Assembly (NCBI GenBank): GCA_965222315.1
Contig: OZ244951.1
Location: 1,922,001-1,986,000 of the forward strand
Origin: JACKII01 sp965222315
Lineage (GTDB): Bacteria; Pseudomonadota; Alphaproteobacteria; Bin95
Direction: 5' to 3'
DNA length: 64,000 nucleotides
The position numbers and the translations under genes are program-made. Positions 43,661 to 52,713 of the stretch are shown piece by piece. Numbering within the stretch: position 1 is the first letter of the stretch; each line of letters opens with the position of its first letter. Below the pieces are notes generated by a model. The model made no database searches. It saw only the letters and a program-made list of their open reading frames with translations, and was not told the origin of the DNA.

Positions 43661-46600
43661 TTAGAAGATGTCGATACCGTCCAGGGTCAGGGTGAACATG
43701 TTGCCGCCGACGTTGCCGGTCAGGAGCGTGCCGCCAAAGCCGTCATCCGCGCCGGTGATGACGCCGTTCAGCGCCATTTCCAAGAGGTCGTCGGTGGTGG
43801 TGAAAATGCCCTTGGTGCCGTTGGCCTGCACCGTGAACTGATTGTTCGGGTCCAAGGAGTTGTCGAACGTATCAACGTCCATGAACCGCATTTCGATACG
43901 GTCGCCCTCGCCGAAATTCAGGTCGGTGATGGTATGGGCGTCACCATTGTTGATGTAGCGGCCATCGAGGATGAACCGGTCGCCCCCGGTGCCGCCGGTA
44001 GCGGTGTCGTCGCCGAACCGCATGGTGATGAGGTCGTCGCCGCCAAAGCCATTCAGGACGTCATCGGCCCCGGTACCGACCAGCGTGTCGTTGGTCGGGG
44101 ACGGGTCGACCGGAATGTTGAGAGACGAGAAGGCCAGACCGTCAAGCTCAACGGTCATGACATTGCCGCCGCTAGGCATCGTGATCAGCGTGTCGCCATC
44201 GCCGGAGTCCGACACCTGCAGCACACCGTTCAGGTGGGCTTCGACAATATCCTCAACGCTGTCGAAGGTGGCGGTCCGACTGCCATTGCTGACCTGAAGC
44301 GGATTGCCCGGGTCGGCCAGATCGTCAAACGACCCTGCATCAAAAAAGCGGAACAGGATCGTATCGCCTTCGGAGAAGTCCAGGTCGGTGATGGTGTGGG
44401 CATCGCCATCGTTGACGTAGCGGCCATCGAACTTGAACAGGTCGGCATCGTCGCCGCCGCTTATCGTGTCGTTGCCGAAGCGGATCAGGAATTCGTCGTC
44501 GCCACCGTAGCCGAAGAAGGTGTTGTCGCCATTGCCGGCGACGAACACGTCAGGCCCGACGCCGACGATTTCGATGCTGAGGGATTGGGTATCCGTGTTG
44601 CCGGCCAGATCGGTGGCCTGCACCTGGATGGATTTCACGCCGTTGGTCGTGTAGGCCGCGGCCAGCGTCTCCTGCTGGGCGGCGCCGGTGCCGGCACCGG
44701 ACGCGGCAACGAAGCCGTTGCCGTCGCCCCAGTCGATCTGCACCGCTGCGCCTGCTTCCGCCGTGAACTCGATTGTCGGCGTGCTGTCGCCGGTAATGTC
44801 GTCCACGTTGGAGATACCGGTGTCGGAGGCGTCGATCAGATCGACAGCAGAGACGGTGGTCGCCGTGTCGATGGTAACCGCCAGCGATTTGTTGAAGATA
44901 AAGCCGCTCGCCGTATGGGTGGCGCGTACCTGAATATTCTTGACGCCGTCGGTCGCGTAGTCCGTTGCCAGGGTTTCCTGTTGCGCGGCGCCCGTGCCAC
45001 TGCTGCCCGGCACGAAACCGTTGCCGTCGTCCCAATCGACTTCGACCATGACGCCGGGATCGGTGATGAACTCAATGGTCGGTGTGGTGTCGTTGGTCAG
45101 GTCGTCGGTGCTGGATGCTCCTGTGTCCGAGGCGTCGATCAGATCCACCGCCGAGAGGCCGACGATGACGAAGTCGTTGACGTCCAAATCCGAAACTTGA
45201 ACGTTTTGCAGAATGATTTGGCCCGTGCCGTCCGTGATGACGGCGTCGGCGCCGACTTGGGTCAGGTGGTTCGCGGCAAGATCAGCAAAGTCCGTGATGT
45301 TGGAAACTTGGATCAGGCTGATGGTTTCCTGATCGTTGAGCGCTTCGAAGTCGGTGATCGTCTCGATCCCGAAGCCGTTCTGATAGAAAAACTGGTCGTC
45401 GCCGGCACCGCCGGTGGAGGTGTCGCCACCGCCGCGGCCCCAGAGCGTGTCGTTGCCGTCGCCGCCTTCCAGGAAGTTCGCAGCCGCCGTGCCGCCCAGG
45501 AAATCGTCGAAGCTGGAGCCAATCAGGTTTTGGATCTGGTTGTAGCTGTCGCCCGCGGCGTCGCCGGTATTGGTGCCCGCGGCTGCGAGGTCGGCCCTTA
45601 CGCCAGCAGTGGCGCTGGCATAGCTGGCAGTGTTGATACCCGCGCCGCCCAGCAGCATATCGGCGCCGGCGCCGCCATCCAGGATATCGTTTCCGGTCTG
45701 GCCATTCAGCGTGTCATTGCCGTCCATGCCGTTAAGAGTGTCATTGCCGATGTTGCCGCTCAGGATGTCGTCGCCCGCCCGGCCGAACAACTGGTCATCA
45801 CCGCCCAGGCCTTGGATCATATTGGCAGCGAACGTGCTCCACAGAGAGTCGTCGAACTCCGACCCGATTAGGTTCTGTATCCCTGAATAGGTGTCACCCG
45901 CCGCGTCGCCGGTGTTCTTGCTGGGTATGACAAGGTCGGCGGTGAGGCCGGCCGAAGCGTTGAAGTAGGTGACGGTATCGTTGCCGCTGCCACCGAAATG
46001 GCCGTCGGCACCCGGACCGCCGCCCAGAATATCGTCGCCTGCCATGCCGCGGAGGATGTCATCCCCGGTCCCGGTCAGAATGATGTCGTCGCCGGCCAAG
46101 CCGTCGATTTCTTCGTTCATCGTTGAAAATGACAGATCGATCACGTCGTCCCCAGGGGTTGCCAGGGAAACGATTTGGATCTGGAGGTTTTCGACGGTGG
46201 TCTCGTTCAGGCCGTTGGTCAGCCGGACCTGGATATCCTTGGCGCCGTTGGTGGCGTAGGAGGTCGCGAGGGTCTCCTGCTGTGCCGCGCCGGTTCCGGC
46301 GCTGGCCGCGGCGACGAAGCCATTGCCGTCGTCCCAGTCGATCTCCACCGTCACGCCCGCTTCGGCGGCGAACTCGATGGTCGGTGTGCGGTCGCCGGTG
46401 ACGTTGTCGGTGCTGGACGAGCCGGTGTCGGAGGAGGCTAAGAGGTCGATGGGCGACTTGCCGAACAGGACGAAACTTGCGCCTGAAAGCGTGCCGTTGG
46501 GCGCATCGCCCAGGGCACCGATAACCACATCGTCCAGGCCGTCATTGTTAACGTCGCCTACGCCGCTGACCGAGATGCCGGCCTGATCGTCCATGGCGAC

Positions 46601-48430
46601 GCCGCGGGCCGCAAAGCCGCCGATGCCGGCTTCGATATCGGACAGGGCCACCGCCGTGCCGTCCGATTTGCCGAACACGACGAAGGATGCGCCGGAGTCC
46701 GTGCCGTTCGGGTCGTCGCGGTAGGCGCCGACGATGATATCGTCGAGGCCGTCGCCGTTGACGTCGCCGGCTGCGCTGACCGAGAAGCCGGACTGGTCGT
46801 TTGCCGAGACGCCGTTGATGGCGAAGCCGCCGGTGCCCGCCTCGATATCGGAGAGCTCGACCGCTGTGCCATCGCTCTTGCCGAACACGACATAGCTGGC
46901 GCCGGATGCAGCACCGTTGGGTTCTGCCGCAAAGGCACCGACGATAACGTCGTCCAGGCCGTCACCATTGACGTCGCCGGCACCGCTGACGGAGAAGCCG
47001 GCGAGGTTGAAGGCAGCCGAGCCGTTAATGGCGAAGCCGCCGGTGCCGCTGTTCACGTCCGAAAGTTCGACGGATGTACCATCGCTCTTGCCGAACACGA
47101 CGAAGGACGCGCCGGAATAGGACCCGTTCGGGTCGGCGCTCCAGGCACCGACGACAACGTCGTCCAGGCCATCGCCGTTGATGTCGCCCGCCGAACTGAC
47201 AGAGACGCCGGCGCGGTCATAGGCGGCGGCGCCATTGATGGCGAAGCCGCCGGTGCCTGCGTCGATGTCGGAGAGCTCGACAGCGGAGCCGTCGCTCTTG
47301 CCGAACACCACGAAGCTGGCACCGGAATCGCCGCCGTTCGGATCATCGCCGTCCGCGCCAACGATCAGGTCCTGGAGGCCGTCACCATTGACGTCGCCAG
47401 CCGAACTGACCGAACGCCCGGCGGCGTCGTTCGCCGAGACACCGTTGATGACGAATCCGCCGGTGCCGCCCTCCACATCGGACAGCTCGACGGCCGTCCC
47501 GCTGGACTTGCCGAAGACGACGAAGCTCGCGCCGGAGGCGTTGCCGTTGGGATCGTCCATCTGTGCGCCAACGATCAGGTCGTCGAGGCCGTCGCCGTTC
47601 ACGTCACCCGCGGAACTGACCGCATTGCCTGCGCCGTCATCGGCGCTGACGCCATTGATGGCAAAGCCGCCAATCCCGGCCGCGACGTCTGACAGCTCGA
47701 CCGCCGTGCCGTCGGCCTTGCCGAACACGGCGTAGGCGGTGCCGGATTCGCTGCCGTTCGGATCGCCACCGTTGGCGCCGACAATGACATCGGCCAGGCC
47801 GTCGCCATTGATGTCGCCCGCCATGCTGACGGTGAAGCCGGAGCGGTCATAGGCAGCGGCGCCATTGATGACGAAACCGCCAATGCCGCCCTCCACATCG
47901 GAGAGTTCGACGGCGGGGAAGAGGAACACCGGCGGCGCGAGCGTGGCGGCGTAGGCTTGCCGGGCGCTGGCGTGAAACGGAGAGGCAGGACTGCCGGCCG
48001 CGGCGAAGCTGAAGCTGGCCGCATCGCCCGCGCCGACTTCCCGGTCCGTGCCGGTCACGCGGCGGCCGGTGGCGGCGCTGAGGGCGGCGAGCAATTCCTG
48101 CCCGGCGGCACCCTCCGCGACGTTGCAAGCGGTCAGGGCGATGACGCCGTCCGGCGTCATGTGGCCAGCGATTCGGGCAAGGCTGCCAGTGTGGCCGGCA
48201 AGCGTTTGCGCTGAAAGGGCTACGCCGTCGAGAAGCAGTGCGCCGGGGCGGCCATGGGCGACGATGTGCAACTCGTCAAACGGATGGCCGGCGGCTGCCA
48301 GCGCATCGGCGATTTGGGTCAGCGCGGGTTGGTCCGGCGACAGCAGGCAGAGAGCCATTTCGGGACTGGCCCCACCGGCGAGAATGCCGGCGTCGGCGAC
48401 GTCAAAGCTGATCGCGACGAACTTTTTCAC
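43661..48430 (-). CDS. Giant RTX protein: DUF4347, seven FG-GAP repeats, Ig-like domains, RTX nonapeptides
   Basis: 1589 aa from GTG 48430, chosen because AGGAGG lies 8 nt upstream (an upstream ATG lacks this). Order: residues 1-155 DUF4347 (LHIVAHGRPG, LTACNVAEGAAG); 165-665 seven near-identical 70-aa FG-GAP/integrin-alpha units, each with a DVNGDGLDDVIVGA calcium loop; about 670-750 an Ig-like module (TPTIEFAAEAGVTVEIDW); 765-1010 RTX nonapeptides (GGDDQLFGRAGDDILSG); two more Ig-like modules at 1105-1180 and 1210-1280; then two 140-aa C-terminal modules that are copies of each other (each with DGDAHTITDL). No signal peptide; the RTX tract predicts type I secretion. A large, calcium-dependent adhesin or surface protein is likely. 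No T1SS genes are adjacent. The promoter region holds a CtrA-type box. Confidence 0.88.
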   Translation of the reverse strand: MKKFVAISFDVADAGILAGGASPEMALCLLSPDQPALTQIADALAAAGHPFDELHIVAHGRPGALLLDGVALSAQTLAGHTGSLARIAGHMTPDGVIALTACNVAEGAAGQELLAALSAATGRRVTGTDREVGAGDAASFSFAAAGSPASPFHASARQAYAATLAPPVFLFPAVELSDVEGGIGGFVINGAAAYDRSGFTVSMAGDINGDGLADVIVGANGGDPNGSESGTAYAVFGKADGTAVELSDVAAGIGGFAINGVSADDGAGNAVSSAGDVNGDGLDDLIVGAQMDDPNGNASGASFVVFGKSSGTAVELSDVEGGTGGFVINGVSANDAAGRSVSSAGDVNGDGLQDLIVGADGDDPNGGDSGASFVVFGKSDGSAVELSDIDAGTGGFAINGAAAYDRAGVSVSSAGDINGDGLDDVVVGAWSADPNGSYSGASFVVFGKSDGTSVELSDVNSGTGGFAINGSAAFNLAGFSVSGAGDVNGDGLDDVIVGAFAAEPNGAASGASYVVFGKSDGTAVELSDIEAGTGGFAINGVSANDQSGFSVSAAGDVNGDGLDDIIVGAYRDDPNGTDSGASFVVFGKSDGTAVALSDIEAGIGGFAARGVAMDDQAGISVSGVGDVNNDGLDDVVIGALGDAPNGTLSGASFVLFGKSPIDLLASSDTGSSSTDNVTGDRTPTIEFAAEAGVTVEIDWDDGNGFVAAASAGTGAAQQETLATSYATNGAKDIQVRLTNGLNETTVENLQIQIVSLATPGDDVIDLSFSTMNEEIDGLAGDDIILTGTGDDILRGMAGDDILGGGPGADGHFGGSGNDTVTYFNASAGLTADLVIPSKNTGDAAGDTYSGIQNLIGSEFDDSLWSTFAANMIQGLGGDDQLFGRAGDDILSGNIGNDTLNGMDGNDTLNGQTGNDILDGGAGADMLLGGAGINTASYASATAGVRADLAAAGTNTGDAAGDSYNQIQNLIGSSFDDFLGGTAAANFLEGGDGNDTLWGRGGGDTSTGGAGDDQFFYQNGFGIETITDFEALNDQETISLIQVSNITDFADLAANHLTQVGADAVITDGTGQIILQNVQVSDLDVNDFVIVGLSAVDLIDASDTGASSTDDLTNDTTPTIEFITDPGVMVEVDWDDGNGFVPGSSGTGAAQQETLATDYATDGVKNIQVRATHTASGFIFNKSLAVTIDTATTVSAVDLIDASDTGISNVDDITGDSTPTIEFTAEAGAAVQIDWGDGNGFVAASGAGTGAAQQETLAAAYTTNGVKSIQVQATDLAGNTDTQSLSIEIVGVGPDVFVAGNGDNTFFGYGGDDEFLIRFGNDTISGGDDADLFKFDGRYVNDGDAHTITDLDFSEGDTILFRFFDAGSFDDLADPGNPLQVSNGSRTATFDSVEDIVEAHLNGVLQVSDSGDGDTLITMPSGGNVMTVELDGLAFSSLNIPVDPSPTNDTLVGTGADDVLNGFGGDDLITMRFGDDTATGGTGGDRFILDGRYINNGDAHTITDLNFGEGDRIEMRFMDVDTFDNSLDPNNQFTVQANGTKGIFTTTDDLLEMALNGVITGADDGFGGTLLTGNVGGNMFTLTLDGIDIF
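46440..47925 (-). repeat. Seven 210-bp tandem repeats inside the RTX gene
   Basis: Coding repeats, 70 codons each, encoding the FG-GAP units. Near-identity at DNA level suggests recent expansion or gene conversion and makes copy number prone to change or mis-assembly. Confidence 0.85.
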
Positions 48431-48659
48431 GCAGGTGCCCTCCTTTAGGGTCCGGACCATTGGCAATGATAGGGATTGGAAAGTGTTAACGCTCTCGGCG
48501 GGAGCAATCACTGGAACAACCATCTGCCATATCTCTCCTAGTACTGCTGACTTTTTATCGTTTCAAAGCCGTATGCAGGCGCATGCGGATACTACTGTAT
48601 TTGCTATTTTCCGTGCAAGCCGAAACAAGCCAGGCGGGGCATCCGAATGGTAGTAATCA

Positions 48660-48676
48660 TTAAGGAGATATTAACC
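48660..48676 (+). promoter_or_regulatory. CtrA-type box TTAA-N7-TTAACC
   Basis: Exact match to the CtrA full-site consensus in the 282-bp gap between the RTX start and the end of hyuA. It lies 230 bp upstream of the RTX start. It also overlaps a strong AAGGAG in front of ATG 48677, which opens only 38 codons (to 48793) into the hyuA 3' end on the opposite strand; that frame is probably chance. Confidence 0.55.
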
Positions 48677-48712
48677 ATGAATGTTTACTATATACACCAT
48701 TTAATCAGGTGG

Positions 48713-50773
48713 TTAGGCAGCCTCGACCACAAGGTTTCCATACCGGTCCGCGGTGGCTGTTTCGCCGGGCAGGATGACAGTGGTAGCGTCTAATTGGGTC
48801 AGGATGGCGGGGCCGTTGATGCGGATTCCGGCCGCCAGACGGGCACGGTCGTAGACGGGGGTTGGGACTGGCCCCTCGCCGAACCAGACGGGGTTGGTGC
48901 CGGTCTGGGCCTCGGCAAGAGAGCCGCCGCCCACTCGTTCAACCAGGCGGGGGCGCTCCAGTTCGCAGACGGCGGCGACGCGGAGATTGACGATCTCTAC
49001 AATCGTATCTCGCTGGGCGAAGGTATAGAGTTGTTCATGCAATAAATGGAAGCGCTCGACCGCCTCAACGGCGGCGGCTTCCAACGGCAAGTTGTCCGGC
49101 CAATCGACCGTCAGTTCGAAGCCCTGGTTGCGGTAGCGCAGGCTGGCGGTGCGAGTCTTGGCGCGTGAGGCAAGCGGTGCGTTTTCGCGCTGAAACCAAG
49201 CGTCGGCCTGAATATCGAGCCCGTCGAATGCCGCGGCGATGCGGGCGGTGTCGTAAGGGGGAGCCTCGACGCAGGTCTGGGCGTAGTCGGCGCGGAGTGT
49301 GGAAACGAGCAGGCCGATGGCGGACAGCACGCCGGGGGAGGGCGGCACGATGATGGTCTTCATGCCCAGGAGCCGGGCCATCTCACTGCCGTGCAGGGGG
49401 CCCGCGCCGCCGAAGGCGATCAGGGCGTAGCGGCGCGGGTCTTCGCCTTTCTCCACCGAGATCACGCGGATGGCGCCGACCATGTCGTTGTTGGAAATGG
49501 CGAGAATGCCCTTGGCCGCTTCCTCAATCGACAGGCCGAGGGGGAGGGCGACGTTGGCTTCCACCGCGCGGCGGGCGGCGTCCACGTCCAGGGTCATGGA
49601 ACCGCCGAGGAGTGAGGCGGGCAGCCGACCCAGCACCAGATGGGCGTCGGTGACTGTCGCCTGATCGCCGCCCTTGCCGTAGCAGGCCGGGCCGGGCACG
49701 GCGCCCGCGGACTGCGGCCCGACAGTGAGCGCGCCGGTGGAAGCGACGCGCGCGATGGAGCCGCCGCCAGTGCCGACCGTATTGATGTCGATCATGGGAA
49801 GGGCGAGGGGCCATTCGCCGATCTGGCCGCTTTCGGAAAGCTGGAAGTGGCCGCCCTTGGTCAGGCTGATGTCGGCGGAAGTGCCGCCGATATCGATGCC
49901 GATGACATTGCCGTAGCCTGCGGACTGGCCGACGAAGCCTGCGCCGACAACGCCGGCCGCCGGGCCGGAGAGGGCGGTATAGGCCGGGGCCTTTCGCACC
50001 TCCGGCGCGCTGACCACGCCGCCGTTGGATTTCATGATGAGGAGGGGGGCCTTGACCTGTTCCTCGGCCAGCCGTTCCTGTAGCCGGGCGACATAGCTGG
50101 AGACGGCGGGCATGACATAGACGTTCAGGACGGTCGCCATGCTGCGTTCGTACTCGCGCACCAGCGGCAGCACGTCGGAGGAGAGCGAGACGAGGGCCTC
50201 CGGGTGTTCCTCGGCGATCAATTGCGCTGTGCGCTGCTCGTGTGCCGGGTTGGCGAAGCTGTGCAGGTAGCAGACAGCGATGGCGTCGATGCCGCGCTCG
50301 CGCAAGGTGCGGGCAGCGGTGCGCACGCTGTCCTCGTCAAGCGGGGTCAGGACCGAGCCGTCTGCGCCGGTGCGTTCGATGGCTTCGAAGATGCGGTCGG
50401 CCGGGACGGGACGTGTCGGCTTGATCCAGGAGAAGAGATTGGCGCGGCGGGGGATTTCCTGGCGGCCTATTTCCAGCACATGGCGGAAGCCCGCGGTGGT
50501 GATGAGGGCGGCTTCTGCGCCCTTGCCCTCCAGGATGAGGTTGGTGGCGACGGTGGTGCCGTGAAACACTTGGCCAAGCGCCTGCGGGGTCAGGCTGGCC
50601 TGGTCCAGCACCAGGCCGATGCCGGTCATGAAACCGCGGGACGGGTCGTCCGGCGTGGAGGGGGTCTTGGCTGTCCAGCTTTGGCCGGTTTCGCGGTCCA
50701 GAAGGGTCAGGTCGGTGAAGGTGCCGCCGGTGTCGATGGCGACGGCGTAGCGAAGCGAGGGCGCGTCAGCCAT
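48713..50773 (-). CDS. hyuA: Hydantoinase/oxoprolinase A subunit
   Basis: 686-aa ATP-dependent N-methylhydantoinase/5-oxoprolinase alpha-type subunit. VAIDTGGTFTDLTLLD nucleotide-binding start, FHGTTVATNLILEGKGA, GIDIGGTSADISL and AFGGAGPLHGSEMARLLG are the ASKHA-fold motifs. Its ATG overlaps the hyuB TAA (TAATG). Together they should hydrolyse a cyclic amide (hydantoin, 5-oxoproline or similar) with ATP. Acetophenone or acetone carboxylase relatives share this fold; no gamma subunit is present. Confidence 0.92.
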   Translation of the reverse strand: MADAPSLRYAVAIDTGGTFTDLTLLDRETGQSWTAKTPSTPDDPSRGFMTGIGLVLDQASLTPQALGQVFHGTTVATNLILEGKGAEAALITTAGFRHVLEIGRQEIPRRANLFSWIKPTRPVPADRIFEAIERTGADGSVLTPLDEDSVRTAARTLRERGIDAIAVCYLHSFANPAHEQRTAQLIAEEHPEALVSLSSDVLPLVREYERSMATVLNVYVMPAVSSYVARLQERLAEEQVKAPLLIMKSNGGVVSAPEVRKAPAYTALSGPAAGVVGAGFVGQSAGYGNVIGIDIGGTSADISLTKGGHFQLSESGQIGEWPLALPMIDINTVGTGGGSIARVASTGALTVGPQSAGAVPGPACYGKGGDQATVTDAHLVLGRLPASLLGGSMTLDVDAARRAVEANVALPLGLSIEEAAKGILAISNNDMVGAIRVISVEKGEDPRRYALIAFGGAGPLHGSEMARLLGMKTIIVPPSPGVLSAIGLLVSTLRADYAQTCVEAPPYDTARIAAAFDGLDIQADAWFQRENAPLASRAKTRTASLRYRNQGFELTVDWPDNLPLEAAAVEAVERFHLLHEQLYTFAQRDTIVEIVNLRVAAVCELERPRLVERVGGGSLAEAQTGTNPVWFGEGPVPTPVYDRARLAAGIRINGPAILTQLDATTVILPGETATADRYGNLVVEAA

Positions 50774-52584
50774 TACGCCTGCTCCAGCACGTCGGCGTAG
50801 CGTCGGCGGTGGAACAGGCCGTCCGGTTCCTGGCGGTCCGAGCGGAGGCGGGCGGTTCCGGCTTCATCTACGGCGCGGCCGTCGGCGGAGAGGGCGACAC
50901 CGTAGTCGCGGCGGGCGGCCTCCGCACTGACATAGCCATTCAGAACGTCGGCCAGCACACTTTCCACGGGCCGGTCGAAGGGGTGGCCCCAGCCGCCGCC
51001 GCCGCCGGTTTCTAGCCGCAAGACCTCGCCGCGCTTCAGGACGTTGCCGTCGCTGAAGGGCTCCAGTTCGCGCTCGTCCGGGGTGCCGGGGTTGGCAATG
51101 GCGCGGCCGCTGCCGCCGTTAAGGCCGCCCTTGACGCCCCACGCCGGCAGCTTCACGCCGTCGATGCGGATGGCGAAGGTGAGTTGGTCGGCTAATACCT
51201 CGACCTCCCGCACCACGCCCGCGCCGCCCCGGAAGCGTCCGGGGCCGGCAGAATCCTTGTTCACACCGTAGGCGCGGATGCGGACTGGGTAGTCCAGTTC
51301 CAGCATCTCCGCCGGAAAGTTTTCCTGCGCCACGTAGTAGACGCTGTCGATGCCGTCGGCGTAGGGACGCGCGCCGTAGCCGACGCCGAGCCCGTCCGAC
51401 ATGAAGAAGGCTTGGCCTTGGGAGTCCACGCCGCGGGCGAAGTAGATGACATAGGCGCAATTGGCGGCGGTGGATTCGCCCTGGGCGGTGTTCACCAGTC
51501 CCATGGTCGAGGAAAGCAGACGCATCATGGTGAGGCCGCGCTGGCCGAGGGGGGCGGGCCATTTCGGCTGCAACATGCTGCCCTCGCGCAGCACGATTTC
51601 GTCGATGGCTTTGCCGGAGCCGGAATTGAGCAGCAGGGTCGGGTCGCCACCCAAGAGGTACATGCTCATCATGGCGCGGGGCACGGCGGGATTGACAAGG
51701 TAGTTGATGGGGCCGGGGGCCTGGTCGTCGCTTTCGGAGAAGTCCAGCGTGGATCGGCCGTCGTCCGCAATGGTGAGCGCCATGCGCAGCCAGTAGGGGC
51801 CGTTGCCCTGGCCATCATGGTCGAGCGCGTCGGCGAAGCGGTAAGTGCCGGGCGGGAAGGTCTCCGTCAGCTTCTTGCGCGCGGCCTGTTCGGAGCGGCC
51901 GGCCAACTGGCTGAACGCATCGGCGATCGTGGCCGCCGGGAAGCGGTCCGCCAGTTCGATCAGGCGCTTCTCACCCAGGCGCACGGCGGCGATGCAGGCG
52001 CGGGTGTCGCCGCGCAGCATCTCCGGGAAGCGGGAATTGCGGAGGAAGATGCGCAAGTAGTCTTCGTTGATGACGCCGTCGCGGGCGAGGCGCACCGGCG
52101 GAATGATGATGCCTTCCTGGAAGATGTCGGTGCAGTCCGGCGAGATGGAGCCGGGCCGCATGCCGCCAATGTCGGCGAAGTGCGCCCAGCTTTGGGCGAA
52201 GGCCAGCAACTCGCCATCCACGAACACCGGCGCGACGAATACCTGGTCGGGGGAGTGGCTGACGGAGCCTTTCGAGCCGTAGCAGTCGTTGTACCAGTAG
52301 AGGTCGCCCGGCTGCATGGTGTCGGCGGGGTAAAGCTCCAGGATGGGGCGGACCGGATCGCCGAAGGTCGGCCGGTAGGCACCGATGATCATGTCGCCCG
52401 CCCGGTCGAACAATGCTACGAAGAAATCCTTCTTCTCCCGGATGAAGCCGGACATGGCTGTGCGCTCGATCAGCGCCTCCATTTCCTGCTGCGAGGACTG
52501 GAGTGCGCCGCGGATCAGTTCCAGGCTGACCGGATCGCAAAATGCGTCGGTTGCCGCGGCGGTTTCCTCTAGGGCGACATTCAT
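50773..52584 (-). CDS. hyuB: Hydantoinase/oxoprolinase B subunit
   Basis: 603-aa partner of HyuA. Blocks: SLELIRGALQSSQQEMEALIERTAMSGFIREKKDFFVALFDRAGDM, YWYNDCYGSKGSVSHSPDQVFVAPVF, TLDFSESDDQAPGPINY and the C-terminal RFRGGAGVVREVEVL with LETGGGGGWGHPFDR. It is first in the two-gene operon, with its stop and the hyuA start sharing a base. Its own start lies 129 bp from the divergent RadC fusion, with the CtrA box between. Confidence 0.93.
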   Translation of the reverse strand: MNVALEETAAATDAFCDPVSLELIRGALQSSQQEMEALIERTAMSGFIREKKDFFVALFDRAGDMIIGAYRPTFGDPVRPILELYPADTMQPGDLYWYNDCYGSKGSVSHSPDQVFVAPVFVDGELLAFAQSWAHFADIGGMRPGSISPDCTDIFQEGIIIPPVRLARDGVINEDYLRIFLRNSRFPEMLRGDTRACIAAVRLGEKRLIELADRFPAATIADAFSQLAGRSEQAARKKLTETFPPGTYRFADALDHDGQGNGPYWLRMALTIADDGRSTLDFSESDDQAPGPINYLVNPAVPRAMMSMYLLGGDPTLLLNSGSGKAIDEIVLREGSMLQPKWPAPLGQRGLTMMRLLSSTMGLVNTAQGESTAANCAYVIYFARGVDSQGQAFFMSDGLGVGYGARPYADGIDSVYYVAQENFPAEMLELDYPVRIRAYGVNKDSAGPGRFRGGAGVVREVEVLADQLTFAIRIDGVKLPAWGVKGGLNGGSGRAIANPGTPDERELEPFSDGNVLKRGEVLRLETGGGGGWGHPFDRPVESVLADVLNGYVSAEAARRDYGVALSADGRAVDEAGTARLRSDRQEPDGLFHRRRYADVLEQA

Positions 52585-52651
52585 GGCGGTACCCTTGTTG
52601 TTGTAGACGGTAGCCTAGCGGGTTGTGCGCGGCGCTGCCAATGGGGATGCT

Positions 52652-52668
52652 TTAAGTGGCTGTTAACC
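52652..52668 (+). promoter_or_regulatory. CtrA-type box TTAA-N7-TTAACC
   Basis: Exact full-site match in the divergent hyuB/RadC-fusion gap. It ends 45 bp before the RadC-fusion ATG, the spacing expected when CtrA binds over the -35 of a promoter reading rightward. It is the second such site in the window. Confidence 0.65.
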
Positions 52669-52713
52669 AAATCGATGGCCTTCTGCACCCGAACGAAACG
52701 CAGGGAAGCAGGC

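Noticed and set aside
43934..45871. 645-codon open frame on the plus strand
   Set aside because: It is antisense to the RTX gene and reflects the codon bias of Gly/Asp repeats; no family motifs.
46440..47925. Regular repeats that look like a CRISPR array at first
   Set aside because: Units are 210 bp, in frame, and encode FG-GAP domains; there are no short repeats with unique spacers.
48677..48793. 38-codon frame after a strong AAGGAG
   Set aside because: No family resemblance, and it runs antisense into hyuA; the AAGGAG is part of the CtrA-type box.
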